From Paraphysomonas bandaiensis (Eukaryota; Chrysophyceae), in contig CBFFRP010000400.1 of the NCBI GenBank assembly GCA_965644295.1, forward strand, positions 1 through 64,000: a stretch of 64,000 nt of DNA, in the 5' to 3' direction. The translations under genes and the position numbers were made by a program. Numbering within the stretch: the stretch's first letter is position 1; the number at the start of each line of letters is the position of its first letter. The notes under the pieces are model-generated. The model was not told where the DNA came from. It saw nothing but the letters and a program-made list of their open reading frames with translations, and made no database searches. Of this stretch, positions 1-10,100 are shown one piece after another.

Positions 1-1057
1 GTGTGCAGTCGAGGCACATATGTTTTAGGGAATCTAGTCGAAACCCGCAGTCAGAGCATGCGGCTTTGGTCAGGTCAAGCCCCTGTTTGGTTTTGGCCCG
101 GTTCCTCCCTATGCAGAAAGATTTGTCCCATGTCAGTGCCGTGTTGAGAATTCTTTGGCGTAGATTTGAGCTGAGTTTGTCTTTGGATGCACTGCCATCC
201 GCTTGAGCTAGTTTGCGCGGGAGGTGTACTCCGCTATTGGTCCAGTAGCCAGGCGCTCGATCAGGATTGTTTCCGTAGCGTTGATCTCTGGTTGAAGTGT
301 AGTTCTCAAGTGTCCTTAGGTCGCAGAGATCTTGGAAATCAGTAAGGAGTGGGCTAGAGTAGTATGGCCGTCTTGTACTGTGCAAACGCCAGTGCCATAA
401 TCCAGCGGTTAGTAAGCGTTCAATGGCACTGTCAATCGCAATTGTACAGACAGTGTAGTTATTTTTTCCAAGGATGCGATCGACTTCATGCCAGTCTTCA
501 CCCGCGACTGCGTCCGCAATATAGATGCCCTTGTCCTCAAACGTCCACTCCGTTTCATCTGTGGTACGTCGTTCGGGATGGGACCTCACCCAGGTCACCT
601 GTCGTTTGCAATCTCTACTGGCCGCGATGCTTTCGAGTAGTACCCCTTTTGCACGGTGACCGAGAGCTCTGCGTCTTGTGGAGAGTGCTTCCTCAGTACG
701 GGTGCACACTGCCTGACAGTCTGTGTGGCTTCTTATGTGTTCGGGAATGCGTGTTGAGAGTATAAGCCCCATGGCTGTGCCTATGAGTTCATATGCGTAT
801 GAGTCCAAACCTGGCACATCACGAAAGGGTGTATCTAGTCGTAGTATTATGGTTGTACCATCTTCCCAGGCATTTTCTGGGGGTAAGTAGACGACCGCTG
901 CACCTCCTCGGTGTGTCCATCGTGTTCGCGGATTGACATGAGTGAGGCGACGCGTGGAGAGCGCACTGGCTGTGTATGATCCATCTGTGAAGATTGCCTT
1001 GAAAGTATCTGGTTGGACGCTATTAAGGCCGAGTTCTTGTTTTAGATTGGTCAGCAT
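1..1057 (-). CDS. LINE ORF, RNase H and C-terminal CCHC finger (partial)
   Basis: A third frame is open from the ATG at 1057 to the left edge (about 352 codons), with the start overlapping the RT stop as ATGCTGA. RNase H motifs are complete: FTDGSY, YAYELIGTAMGL with the glutamate, SHTDCQAVC with the second aspartate, and IYIADAVAGE with the last aspartate. A cysteine-histidine cluster, CSDC...H-M-CLDC, at the left edge matches the C-terminal finger common in RNase H-bearing LINE clades. I translated the whole stretch by hand and found no stop. The product would degrade the RNA strand during target-primed reverse transcription. The C-terminus and 3' UTR are outside the window. Confidence 0.85.
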   Translation of the reverse strand, partial: MLTNLKQELGLNSVQPDTFKAIFTDGSYTASALSTRRLTHVNPRTRWTHRGGAAVVYLPPENAWEDGTTIILRLDTPFRDVPGLDSYAYELIGTAMGLILSTRIPEHIRSHTDCQAVCTRTEEALSTRRRALGHRAKGVLLESIAASRDCKRQVTWVRSHPERRTTDETEWTFEDKGIYIADAVAGEDWHEVDRILGKNNYTVCTIAIDSAIERLLTAGLWHWRLHSTRRPYYSSPLLTDFQDLCDLRTLENYTSTRDQRYGNNPDRAPGYWTNSGVHLPRKLAQADGSASKDKLSSNLRQRILNTALTWDKSFCIGRNRAKTKQGLDLTKAACSDCGFRLDSLKHMCLDCT

Positions 1058-3450
1058 GTGTTCATCCTGTGGTTCGGGGGCTCAGGTTGCTGAAGGGTAA
1101 GGCCCAATTCCGTTCCCCATTCCCTGAGGCTGAGAACATAGTGGTGGTATTGGGGCTGTGGCTCTGTTGTCTGAGTGAGTAGAAAATGTGCTGCTTGACC
1201 TGCTTCTCCCCCGAGGGTTATTGCGCGCTGTAGAGATCCCCATTTTTGCTCCTGCGCCGAGTCTGAGAAACGTTTCATACCTAATCCGTTGTGCTTGAGT
1301 GAGAGGTAGATCAGTTCCGTGGGGTATCCAGGGCCTAGACTGAGGGCCTTTCTGTAGAGGGTTGCGCAAGCAGCGTCAATTTCTCTGTACCAGTGTAGCG
1401 GCCATGAAGCTTTGGTGGCTCTATAGAGCAAAGTCGGTATGATTTGGGTCTCGATAACCATGACTTTACAGCCGGCTGAGGCCTGTTTAATCCCTAGGTG
1501 TGTGGTCACGACTTTCAGGTATTTTAGACACCAATCATGGGAGGCCTTGTCTGTGATTGTGAGAGGAAGGTCTGCTCCGAGGTAATGTATCGACTCTAGT
1601 GATGTTTGGATAGGGACTGGGTGTGGACGCCACGACCAGTCGTAGAGAATGATGTAGCCAATGGGGTCGGAGGACTTGTTGGAATCTTGTAGGATCGGAA
1701 ACACTGTGCAAACTACTTTGGGGATAGAGAGTTCCATTCCCGAAAGTACGCAGAACGCAGATATTTGTTGGGCAATGAGTTGGGCAGCGTGTATGGATTT
1801 AGCTATTGTGTTAAGATCATCCGCGAAGGAGATCTTTATTTCGCCGGTAGTCGGAGTCGTGAGTTGAATAGTTGGTAACGTTGGACTCGTTGTTGACAGT
1901 TCAATGTCCAGCCACGTGAGAAGGATGTCGTAGAGTGCCACCCAGGCGCATGTGGATTCTGTGCCCCCTTGGGTGATACCCCTTTCGGCTTCGAAACCCA
2001 GACTGAATAGTGCAATGAAGTGGCCGTCTGCGGACAGGAGGTCAAGGAGAGAACGTGGCTCTATGTTGTTTGCCATGAATGGTGTCCAGGGAAATGTTAG
2101 ACCGCCGGCATCTAAGTTGCCAAACCAGTCAACTACATCGTCCGGAACGCCCAGTCGTGCCCACGCGAGACGCATGAGGTTAGGCGCAATTGAGTCGAAG
2201 GCCTTCTTGAAGTCCCAGAGTGTACATATATGCTGGTCGCCTTTTCGTCTTGCTTCTTCTGCAGCCGCGAGTACCCTTAGTATCGCTGTGTCCGTCCCGT
2301 TCCTCCAGCGATAACCATGCTGGGACGGATGCAAAACTTTCTGTTCCTCCCATACGGTAAGAATTCTATGAGTGATTATCCTTGTTAATATTTTCCTACT
2401 GACTTCAAGCAGACCAATCGGTCGGAGATTAGTGAGGGAGGATTCTCCTGGTTTCTTGAGAATGGGAGACATTACCCTGTCTCTCCACCAAATGGGCACA
2501 TGTTTATGTTTCCAGAGAGATCTGGTGAGGATGTAAGCCTCTCGCTGAACTACCGGTGGCCAGGATTTGACCATGTTGGAGGAGACCATTGAGGGTCCAG
2601 GCGCGCGGTTGAAGGAGAGAGAGTGAAGTGTGCAGTAGAATTCATCCTGGGTGATGTCTTTTGCAAGAGTAGATTTGAGTGTGGCTGCCATGGCCGGAGT
2701 GGTCTTGGTACAAAGGGCCCGTCGTAACCCCAGTTGCAGGGGAAGAGGGATTTTCGAGCGGGGGTGGAGTGGTTCCTGGCATGTCGCTGAGCCCGGATCA
2801 AGAAGGGATTTCCACCATGTAGGGTCATCCTGGAGCTGTTGTGCTACAGGGTCAAGTCCAGGAGGTTTGGCATGATGTTCACGGAAGTGCGCATTAATGC
2901 CTTCATGAATGTCTTGCGGTGTTGTGAGGATGTGTCCGTCAGTTGTTTTCACCGTGGTAAGTCGGAGTGGTGTTTTGACCTTGAGACCAATTTTCTGAAG
3001 AATTGCTTGAAGTCTTTTCTGCTGTAGCAGTGCCTCCATCTGATTGGTGCGAGCCGTGAGTCTAGTCCGCATTTCTGTCCTGGCTCTTCCATGAAGAAGT
3101 CCTCTCAGTCGCAAGGCAATTCGGAGAAGGTTTTTCTTGGTGGCTTGCTTTTCGTTCCAACCCAGGATTACTCGTGGGTCCGCGTTGCGATGGCTGCACC
3201 AGAAGTTGATGTCTGATATGCCTTTGATGTGACCCTGAGAACTCCTGAGATAGGAGTCCCATCGGATGAACCATGCAGTGATGATTTCGTGGGTGGGGGT
3301 GGTTGCCGGGGGCCGCGCCATCCATGCCGTTTGTATCCGGCAGAATTGAACATCTTTTGGATAATCCGCAAAACCATGATCATTCCTTCCTGTATTACTC
3401 TCATTTCCGGGGAAAAGCCATTCTTGAACTTTGAGCGTTTGCGCTGACAA
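1051..3450 (-). CDS. LINE ORF, reverse transcriptase part
   Basis: 799 residues in the frame -1 to the endonuclease ORF, overlapping it by about 280 nt. RT blocks are seen in order: LRPIGLL (~341), HGYRWRNGTD, WDFKKAFDSI, GITQGGTES and the catalytic FADDL (~541), then a thumb region with HYLGADL. All catalytic aspartates are present. The ATG at 3450 may not be a real start, because LINE endonuclease and RT normally share one polypeptide. A frameshift mutation or -1 ribosomal frameshifting in the overlap is more likely. I found no clean slippery heptamer in the correct register. The ORF ends at TGA 1053-1051, four bases past the ATG that opens the RNase H frame. Confidence 0.9.
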   Translation of the reverse strand: MSAQTLKVQEWLFPGNESNTGRNDHGFADYPKDVQFCRIQTAWMARPPATTPTHEIITAWFIRWDSYLRSSQGHIKGISDINFWCSHRNADPRVILGWNEKQATKKNLLRIALRLRGLLHGRARTEMRTRLTARTNQMEALLQQKRLQAILQKIGLKVKTPLRLTTVKTTDGHILTTPQDIHEGINAHFREHHAKPPGLDPVAQQLQDDPTWWKSLLDPGSATCQEPLHPRSKIPLPLQLGLRRALCTKTTPAMAATLKSTLAKDITQDEFYCTLHSLSFNRAPGPSMVSSNMVKSWPPVVQREAYILTRSLWKHKHVPIWWRDRVMSPILKKPGESSLTNLRPIGLLEVSRKILTRIITHRILTVWEEQKVLHPSQHGYRWRNGTDTAILRVLAAAEEARRKGDQHICTLWDFKKAFDSIAPNLMRLAWARLGVPDDVVDWFGNLDAGGLTFPWTPFMANNIEPRSLLDLLSADGHFIALFSLGFEAERGITQGGTESTCAWVALYDILLTWLDIELSTTSPTLPTIQLTTPTTGEIKISFADDLNTIAKSIHAAQLIAQQISAFCVLSGMELSIPKVVCTVFPILQDSNKSSDPIGYIILYDWSWRPHPVPIQTSLESIHYLGADLPLTITDKASHDWCLKYLKVVTTHLGIKQASAGCKVMVIETQIIPTLLYRATKASWPLHWYREIDAACATLYRKALSLGPGYPTELIYLSLKHNGLGMKRFSDSAQEQKWGSLQRAITLGGEAGQAAHFLLTQTTEPQPQYHHYVLSLREWGTELGLTLQQPEPPNHRMNTC

Positions 3451-6400
3451 CGTTCGTGTAGTCGTGTGCTATAAGTACATGCAGGACGCTTCGCTTCAAG
3501 CGAAGCCTGGAGGGTTATGTGATGGATGGCCGCTAGTCTGTTGGCTGCCACCTCAGGAGGGAGTATGGCAGACGATCCGTTGTCTAAATGTGGTAGTTGT
3601 GCATGAAGTTGGAGGAGTCTTGCGGTGTATGCCTGTACTTCCTTGGAGTCCTTCGGGTTTACATTGAGACGGGGGGGGATTCGGAGGTGCGACTCAGGTG
3701 GTCGAGGGTCAAGATTGACTGGTACAGTGAAACCGACCCAGACCGGTCGATGATCGAAGGCTGCTGCGAGTAGTGAGGGGGAGTCAAGGCAGCCAGTGTC
3801 CGTAACAGACATGTTCGGAAGTAACGGCGTGTGTAGAATATGATCGATCCGCGATATTCCTTTGTCTAATCTGTGGAAGGTATGATATGTTTTCCTGGGT
3901 AGGAGAAGCTCATGGAGTGGTGCAGCCAGTTGGAGTTTGTCGGCAAGTGGTCGTATGTCTCTGCCTTTCGGATTTGTCTCCATGGAGCCATTGAAGTCGC
4001 CGGCGACAATGACAGTATGGTCCTTGGCTCTGGCTTTAGTGACCCATTTCGTAAGGATGTTGCATAGGAGCTTGTAGGGGTCAGCCGTACAGATACCACG
4101 GGACGCTCTCCCTAGCTTGGTCAATTTGCTCCATAATGTGCAAGAGCCTGGCGTGGATGGCTTCGGGGGTAGATAGACGCTTATTAGTACTAGGGTGTGC
4201 GCCACCGACGTTTTGAACTCTAGTCGGCTCACTAAACCAAGTCCGGTAAAGTCAGCCTTTGTGAAGGCGAGACGGCGCTTCCAGTATTCGCTGATTATGA
4301 CTACTGTACCCCCCATTAGTGGGTCTCTTGAAGTCAGTTTTGGCTGCTTGCTGAGGAAGAGGCATATTCTTGATCCCTGGATTGCATCTTCTATGATACG
4401 TGTGAAGAAGTTGGCCTGAGTTTCTGTTAGACGGACATCCTGTAATAGGAGCACGTCCAATTTTTGCCGCTTAAAGTGTCGGATGATAGCTTGGACTTTG
4501 CCTGTGTGAGATGCCGGATTGCCATTTGTGTTCCATGTGGAGAGTCGGAGTCCCATGGCTGCTCCCGAGGGAGCCTTGGGGATGCTGCTGGAGGTCTCTG
4601 TAGGAGTTCCACTCTTGTCTGCAAGGAGTCTGTCCCATACTGCTTTATTGGCACCGCCTATGTCGCTGTCGTACGCAGCCCTGGCTTGGATTAATATCTC
4701 AAGTGGCCAGCGTTGATCACACCAGTAATGATGCCCGTAGTTGATGAGAAGTTCTTCATCCTTAGCAATGGGACGTATTGTACGGACATAGAGGCGTTTA
4801 TTTTTCGTGACAAACTTGACATTAGCCATGTTTGTGGCTAGGGGGTCATTAATATACCCAGCTTCGCATGTTACACATTGTCGGACTTGGTCAAAGCCAT
4901 CTATTGCGAAGGTACCAGTACTGTCTTGAACTATGTAATCAGAACGCCTTGCAGACTGACTCAGCTTTGTTAGTGGATAGCGTTTGCCTTTGTACTCAGC
5001 AATGATGACGTCTGCTGGGAATGTGTTCTTCGCATAAAGGGATAGTCCTTTGGCAGTGTTATCGGCGTACGCAATGTAGAACTTTCTTGACCAGTCCTTG
5101 TCCCAGCTGGTGGTATCAAGTGCTGGAGTTGGTCTGATCGTTCGTGTGGTCGTGGATTGGTGTGAGTTGTGAAGGTTCGTTGGTTGGTCACTTTCATCGT
5201 AATTTACGACCTTTTTGGCTTTCCGGGTTGGCTGGCATCGACTTGTCAACGCAGTTTGGGCGTGTTTCAACTGCATCTTCCTGTGCGATGGTAGTGCTCC
5301 AGGGGTTGAAGCCTGCAGAATCTGTCGATTTGTTCGTGCTAACTTGGTGCTGCTGGACGAGGTTGTTCTGGTGCTGGTCGTCTTTGATGTCCTATTGTTG
5401 TTCGTGATTGAGTCCGCGGGAAGTGTAGGTGGAGCGATGGGGTCAGACGTTGAGAGTATACTGGTGGCCAAGGTGTTTTCAAGAGATAGTAGGGCGTTGT
5501 CTAGGGCAGTAGAAAGACCGGCAGGGTCTAAGAGGAAGTAGTGAGCATCTTGTAGTATGACATGGTAGTAGTTATCACGAATAGCGTTCCTAAGTTCCTC
5601 CACCTTCCATGCGATGTTATAAGCTACTTTGTCAGTAGGGATACCTACAATGCTGAGATAATTACCATTTTGCGCCCACGTCGTGCAGGGGTTGATAGTA
5701 GAGGCTAAAAGGTGGACCTCTCGCACTGAGAGCCAGTGAGTTATGTCGTCCTCCGTAGTGTATGTTGTTTTGGCAGGTATTAAAAGTGCGGCCTGTGCGT
5801 GATCCAACTTATGTCGTAGTGGCTGAAGTGTGTGATGGGCCATGCACTCCCGTTGCATTGTGTCGAACGCTTGGGTGCCTAATGTATTTATAAAAGATGC
5901 TAGCGTGTGACGGTCCTTGCGTTGTTTGAGGTCTAATTTCAGACAGGAGCGAGTGTGTCGCCTGCTTGAAGCAAGAATGTGCAGATGATAGAGTGTGCTG
6001 TATGCGCAGTATCCATCACTTGGGATATGTTGTTGTGTGCGAAGGGCTGAGGGTCTGAGGGTGAGGCGATAGACTCTGCTCATGTCGCACATATGGAGCC
6101 TGAGTTGTCGACGGTCCGTGGGGTTCATCTGCCGTAGTTGACGTCGAGCTCTCGGTGACAAGGAGACTGCAATTACTTCCCTCTGTTCCTGTTGCTCTCT
6201 TTGCTCATGTAGCATAGATGGTACAGTTGACGGTTCCGAAGTCCAGATGATGTTGGTGCTCTGTCTGGAGGTCTGGTGTTGTAGAAAACAGGATAGCCGC
6301 TCCTGAGTTCGTGTTAGAGCGTGCATGATGGAGGTGGGGATATTTGTTGCATTTAGTATGTGAAACCCATGCTGGCTGCGTATGATGTCATGGGTTACCA

Positions 6401-6854
6401 CAGTGTTGGTAGAAGCGTGCACTGTTAGTGCCTGTCTGGAGAATGGTGATAGCTGTGCCCAACCAGGCGCCAGGTGCGGTTGAACAGCGTCCCATAGTCT
6501 GTATGGTATGGAGAGAAGATCGAGTAGCAGTTGGAAATCCTCCGTGTCTAGATGTAGTCCTGTGTGTGGATTCGAGGATTCATATTGCATAAGTGTCTTA
6601 CGGAGAGTGACAGTGGCTGTTGAGGGAATACCCTTTGTCAGGCAAAGGGTCCGCACATGCCTAGATACAACATGAGTGGAGTCTGCCCAGGGTTTGTTGC
6701 CATTCGCGAGATGCTGGGCAACTAGTAGGGCGCTGTGCGTGGTGTCCAATTTGTGCTCTGGTAGCGTGAATGATATCATGAGATCATAGTTGTCCGTCCT
6801 GGAAGCCTTGGCTATGAATCCTTCCCATATGTCTAAACAGGCAGGGGATAGCAT
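3168..6854 (-). CDS. LINE ORF, N-terminal part: OTU-like protease + SET domain + AP-type endonuclease
   Basis: 1228 residues from the ATG; the frame is also open back to about 6979, so the true N-terminus is missing. Residues ~275-445 resemble an OTU cysteine protease: catalytic-type DGYC at ~280, a W-S-x-x-E-V-H-L-L-A stretch, and DAHYFLL at ~438 for the histidine. Residues ~595-712 are SET-like: GLSLYAKNTF at the start, GYINDP and NVKF in the middle, DEELLINYGHHYW at the end. Residues ~765-1045 are an endonuclease/exonuclease/phosphatase fold: TWNTNG, QDVR, GDFNGS, SRIDHIL, FDHRPVW. The last ~90 residues overlap the RT frame, are proline-rich and look out of frame. The endonuclease would nick target DNA. 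The SET and OTU parts could act on chromatin or ubiquitin, but this is inference. Confidence 0.85.
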   Translation of the reverse strand: MLSPACLDIWEGFIAKASRTDNYDLMISFTLPEHKLDTTHSALLVAQHLANGNKPWADSTHVVSRHVRTLCLTKGIPSTATVTLRKTLMQYESSNPHTGLHLDTEDFQLLLDLLSIPYRLWDAVQPHLAPGWAQLSPFSRQALTVHASTNTVVTHDIIRSQHGFHILNATNIPTSIMHALTRTQERLSCFLQHQTSRQSTNIIWTSEPSTVPSMLHEQREQQEQREVIAVSLSPRARRQLRQMNPTDRRQLRLHMCDMSRVYRLTLRPSALRTQQHIPSDGYCAYSTLYHLHILASSRRHTRSCLKLDLKQRKDRHTLASFINTLGTQAFDTMQRECMAHHTLQPLRHKLDHAQAALLIPAKTTYTTEDDITHWLSVREVHLLASTINPCTTWAQNGNYLSIVGIPTDKVAYNIAWKVEELRNAIRDNYYHVILQDAHYFLLDPAGLSTALDNALLSLENTLATSILSTSDPIAPPTLPADSITNNNRTSKTTSTRTTSSSSTKLARTNRQILQASTPGALPSHRKMQLKHAQTALTSRCQPTRKAKKVVNYDESDQPTNLHNSHQSTTTRTIRPTPALDTTSWDKDWSRKFYIAYADNTAKGLSLYAKNTFPADVIIAEYKGKRYPLTKLSQSARRSDYIVQDSTGTFAIDGFDQVRQCVTCEAGYINDPLATNMANVKFVTKNKRLYVRTIRPIAKDEELLINYGHHYWCDQRWPLEILIQARAAYDSDIGGANKAVWDRLLADKSGTPTETSSSIPKAPSGAAMGLRLSTWNTNGNPASHTGKVQAIIRHFKRQKLDVLLLQDVRLTETQANFFTRIIEDAIQGSRICLFLSKQPKLTSRDPLMGGTVVIISEYWKRRLAFTKADFTGLGLVSRLEFKTSVAHTLVLISVYLPPKPSTPGSCTLWSKLTKLGRASRGICTADPYKLLCNILTKWVTKARAKDHTVIVAGDFNGSMETNPKGRDIRPLADKLQLAAPLHELLLPRKTYHTFHRLDKGISRIDHILHTPLLPNMSVTDTGCLDSPSLLAAAFDHRPVWVGFTVPVNLDPRPPESHLRIPPRLNVNPKDSKEVQAYTARLLQLHAQLPHLDNGSSAILPPEVAANRLAAIHHITLQASLEAKRPACTYSTRLHERCQRKRSKFKNGFSPEMRVIQEGMIMVLRIIQKMFNSAGYKRHGWRGPRQPPPPTKSSLHGSSDGTPISGVLRVTSKAYQTSTSGAAIATRTHE

Positions 6855-6979
6855 GTGTGCGTATATTTCTTTTAAAAGGTTTCCCTGTGGGGAGGCAGCA
6901 ATGGTTTGGGTTTCATCATATCTAACCCAGTTGTTCAGCAGATCGGAGTGAAAGGGCGTGTGACCCCGGCCCTCTGTGT

Positions 6980-8308
6980 TATATTATTATTATAGGTAGG
7001 GCTATATTATTTTTGGTGGCCTTATTTTTTCTGACGCAAAGTGACTGGATTTCAACCACCCTTTTGCGGAATAGATAGTGCGAAATGTGACTACAATGAC
7101 GTCTATGTATGCGAACGCTAAGGCGTTTAACCAAGCTTTTGGAAAGTGGAAGGTGGGTCATGTGAGTTGTATGTTAATGAAATTTTGTACTCTATGTTCT
7201 TGGAGGTACACTTTCAACGAATAGCTATATACTATATAATATATAGTGTTTTCTCGCATTGCATTTAATGTGTTCTACCTCTATATCTTAGAAAAACATA
7301 CGTATTCCAACAGTCACATGCCATTGTCAGCAATTAAATATTGAATTGAGCAGTACTCATATCCCTACGAAACTGAAGTATCATCACTGATCAAGATGCG
7401 GAAGATAATCAGAGGTTGACTGTGAAAGTATAAACTTATGTTGTTCTTGTGTCTTACATGACAAAGCATAATTTACTATGCAATATCTACTTAGTCAAAA
7501 GACATAACTTACCTTCCACGATGACTTAAATAAGAAAGTCGAAATATTTTAAATTCGTTCTTCTGTATTTTCCGTGAAAAGCACATCGAATATAACTGTA
7601 ACACATGTAAAAGGAAATATGATGGGTACATTGTAGTTCATTAACTAAGAAAATACAAATGTAATCGCTATTACAATCACAACGGTTATCATAATGTATT
7701 TAATTGTTTGCTGGGGACCGTGTTGTGTAATGTACATGTGTACACTCTTCAATTATAATGGTCTGTTAAATTAATTAATATAACATTAGATAATTATTAT
7801 TCTCTATCTTTCAAAACAAATTCTTCCTGTGTACTATTAGAGAATAGGATACATATATGTCATGGATATGCATAGTATGTTTCCCTATTGCGTGCGTTTC
7901 AATCAATTCCTTAAACGGAACGTGCCAATACTAATGGATATGGATTATATGTTTTATAAGGCTTCTTTTATCAATCAATCCTTTGGAATGATGTGTATAA
8001 TCTGACCATCTATTGGACTGGTTTAGTTATACGTATAGACAAAGTAATCAATACAGATGTGTATTGGGGATGGAATCTTCATATTTTCATTATCATCTAG
8101 TGCTTCAGAGTACTCAGTTTAACATCACACTATCATATGATCAACCTTAACTTGTATGCTGATAGCAACCTTCATGTAATATCAGATACGTAGCAGTGTG
8201 AACTGGCAGGAGCCGGATACTGTGTACATAACTAATAAAGTGGCTGCTTCCCTGTAAAGTGGTGTTTTATATAAAAGTACCAGTTTCTGTGTGAACCCAA
8301 AACATACA
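6980..8308. other. AT-rich intergenic region
   Basis: Low-complexity AT-rich DNA between the LINE 5' junction and the microsatellite. I see no supported ORF, RNA gene or repeat family member here. Confidence 0.6.
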
Positions 8309-8443
8309 TAAGTACATACATACATACATACATACATACATACATACATACATACATACATACATACATACATACATACATACATACATACATACATACA
8401 TACATACATACATACATACATACATACATACATACATACATAC

Positions 8444-8474
<31 letters not shown>

Positions 8475-8660
8475 CATACATACATACATACATACATACA
8501 TAAGTACATACATACATACATACATACATACATACATACATACATACATACATACATACATACATACATACATACATACATACATACATACATACATACA
8601 TACATACATACATACATACATACATACATACATACATACATACATACATACATAAGTACA
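8309..8660. repeat. (CATA)n tetranucleotide microsatellite
   Basis: About 350 bp of CATA units with a few interruptions (CTTA near 8441, AAGT near 8503). It lies about 120 bp upstream of the WLM protease start. The long YVCM repeat ORFs through it are artefacts. Confidence 0.98.
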
Positions 8661-8781
8661 TAAGTATATGTATATGAGTAGAGGTTATATATGTATGTCT
8701 CCATTCATATAATCACAAACACGCCTCTGAATAAACCACAGTTCTCTCCCCCACCTCCCCCATCCTCTCCCCCTTCATACC

Positions 8782-9009
8782 ATGTCCTCCTCCACTCCTA
8801 TCATCACTATCAAACCTCTTCAAATGTCTCGTATGGACGAAGCTAAGGATATATTAAACAGAGCTGCATCTGTCGTTAGTTCAGTCCTTAACAGACGGAA
8901 ATGGACAATTCGTTTACTCACTGAGTTCTATCCGAAGGATCCTTCATTGCAGGGACTTAATGTGAATAGAGGACAAACTGTTAAAGTTCGACTACGTTCT
9001 GCTGAGAGG

Positions 9010-9043
<34 letters not shown>

Positions 9044-10100
9044 ACTATATATACATATATATATATATACTGTTACTATATATGTATGTATTTGTATTAT
9101 AGATGCAAATTATATTTGAATATGCTGCGAAGGTTATTGTTATAAGCTATTAATATAGCGCTTAGTGCGTTATTATTGTTATAAAATGTGTTGTGTTTTC
9201 ATTCTCTATATTCTCAATTGCTTTTTTTTACTGTTGTTACATGTCGTTATTATTTTCACGTAGCTATCGTTGCTACATTATCAAGTCGTTTCGCATTGAT
9301 ACCTATATGCTACCCATACGTTTTCGACTCTATTAGTATCTTCCTGATGTGGTTTGTGCAGCAAGGAGTCATTCCTTCCGTTTGAATACATTTTAGGAAC
9401 TATTATTCATGAAATCACTCACATAAAGATATCATCCCATAGTGCGGAATTTTATAAACTGATGGAGGAACTCACTGTGGAAGTGGAACGGGATATGTCG
9501 AATGGGTTGACTGCGGAGGGTACTTTAAGATATGCAGCATTTGCAGGTATTCCAAGACGGTTGGGATGCTCTACTGGTGGTAGTAAACCACAAGATAAGC
9601 TACAACTTCGTGAAGCTCAGGTTGCTGCAGCTGAAAAACGCCTAAAGTTAGGTGACTGCTGCAAAGGAAGTGGGCAGAAATTAGGCGGCAAAAGTATTAA
9701 TAATGAATCTAAAGTACCCGCAGTTATATCAACCCGAGAAGTATGGTCCAAAAAGTATGAGACAACAATAAGCTCTCAGCATAGCGATCAAAATGCGACA
9801 AAACAAAGATGGAAAAGGAAAAATGAAGCACAACCTTCATCGGTAATAATGAACTCTCAGCATAGCGATCAAAATGCAACAAAGCAAAGACGAAAACGGA
9901 GAAATGAAGCTCTATCTTCATCGGTTGAAATTGAAAGACCATGTGGATCAGGTACAAGTGATAACGTTTGTATTCCGGCTGAGTTGAAAGGCGATAGTTC
10001 ATCTGGAAGATGGACGTGCAATGTGTGTACTTTGCTGAATACAGAATCAGTGTATATTTGTGATGCTTGCGGTACTTTTGCCCCAATTGTAGTTTTGTGA
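8782..10100 (+). CDS. WLM-family metalloprotease (Wss1/SPRTN-like) with RanBP2 zinc finger
   Basis: Two exons: 8782-9008 and 9362-10100, joined at a split serine codon; the intron is 353 nt with GT-AG ends. The N-terminal part resembles the WLM domain. Across the junction it reads FLPFEYILGTIIHEITH, giving the zinc-binding HExxH, with a third histidine at SSHSAEFY. Wss1/SPRTN-family proteases cleave DNA-protein crosslinks in the nucleus. The C-terminus carries a RanBP2-type zinc finger (WTCNVC...YICDACG), a usual ubiquitin/SUMO- or RNA-binding partner in this family. The linker holds two near-identical copies of SQHSDQNATKQR followed by a basic KR-rich stretch, an internal duplication and likely nuclear signal. 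A possible small exon at 9092-9118 fits the frame, but the family alignment is better without it. Confidence 0.85.

Larger units (their letters stand above)
1..6979 (-). mobile_element. Non-LTR (LINE) retrotransposon with OTU, SET, endonuclease, RT and RNase H domains; 5'-truncated, runs off the left edge
   Basis: A contiguous GC-richer block on the minus strand carries all catalytic domains of an APE-type LINE in the usual order: AP-like endonuclease, reverse transcriptase, RNase H, CCHC finger. Two extra domains precede the endonuclease: an OTU-like cysteine protease and a SET methyltransferase fold. Coding is split over three overlapping frames, and each change is a -1 step (near 3170-3450 and at 1051-1057). 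The first frame stays open upstream of its ATG at 6854 until about 6980. There composition drops to AT-rich DNA and a stop appears, which looks like 5' truncation at insertion. The 3' end lies outside the window, so no tail or target duplication can be checked. The order and motifs are seen; the single-polyprotein interpretation is inferred. Confidence 0.9.

Noticed and set aside
364-765. Plus-strand cysteine-rich ORF
   Set aside because: It is the antisense shadow of the RNase H coding frame.
8182-8704. Long repetitive YVCM ORFs on the minus strand
   Set aside because: They are translations of the CATA microsatellite in all frames and are not genes. The same applies near 11374-12121, 28454-28822 and 43349-43632.
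9092-9118. Extra small exon in the WLM protease gene
   Set aside because: It keeps the frame, but the family match between the first and last exons is better without it.
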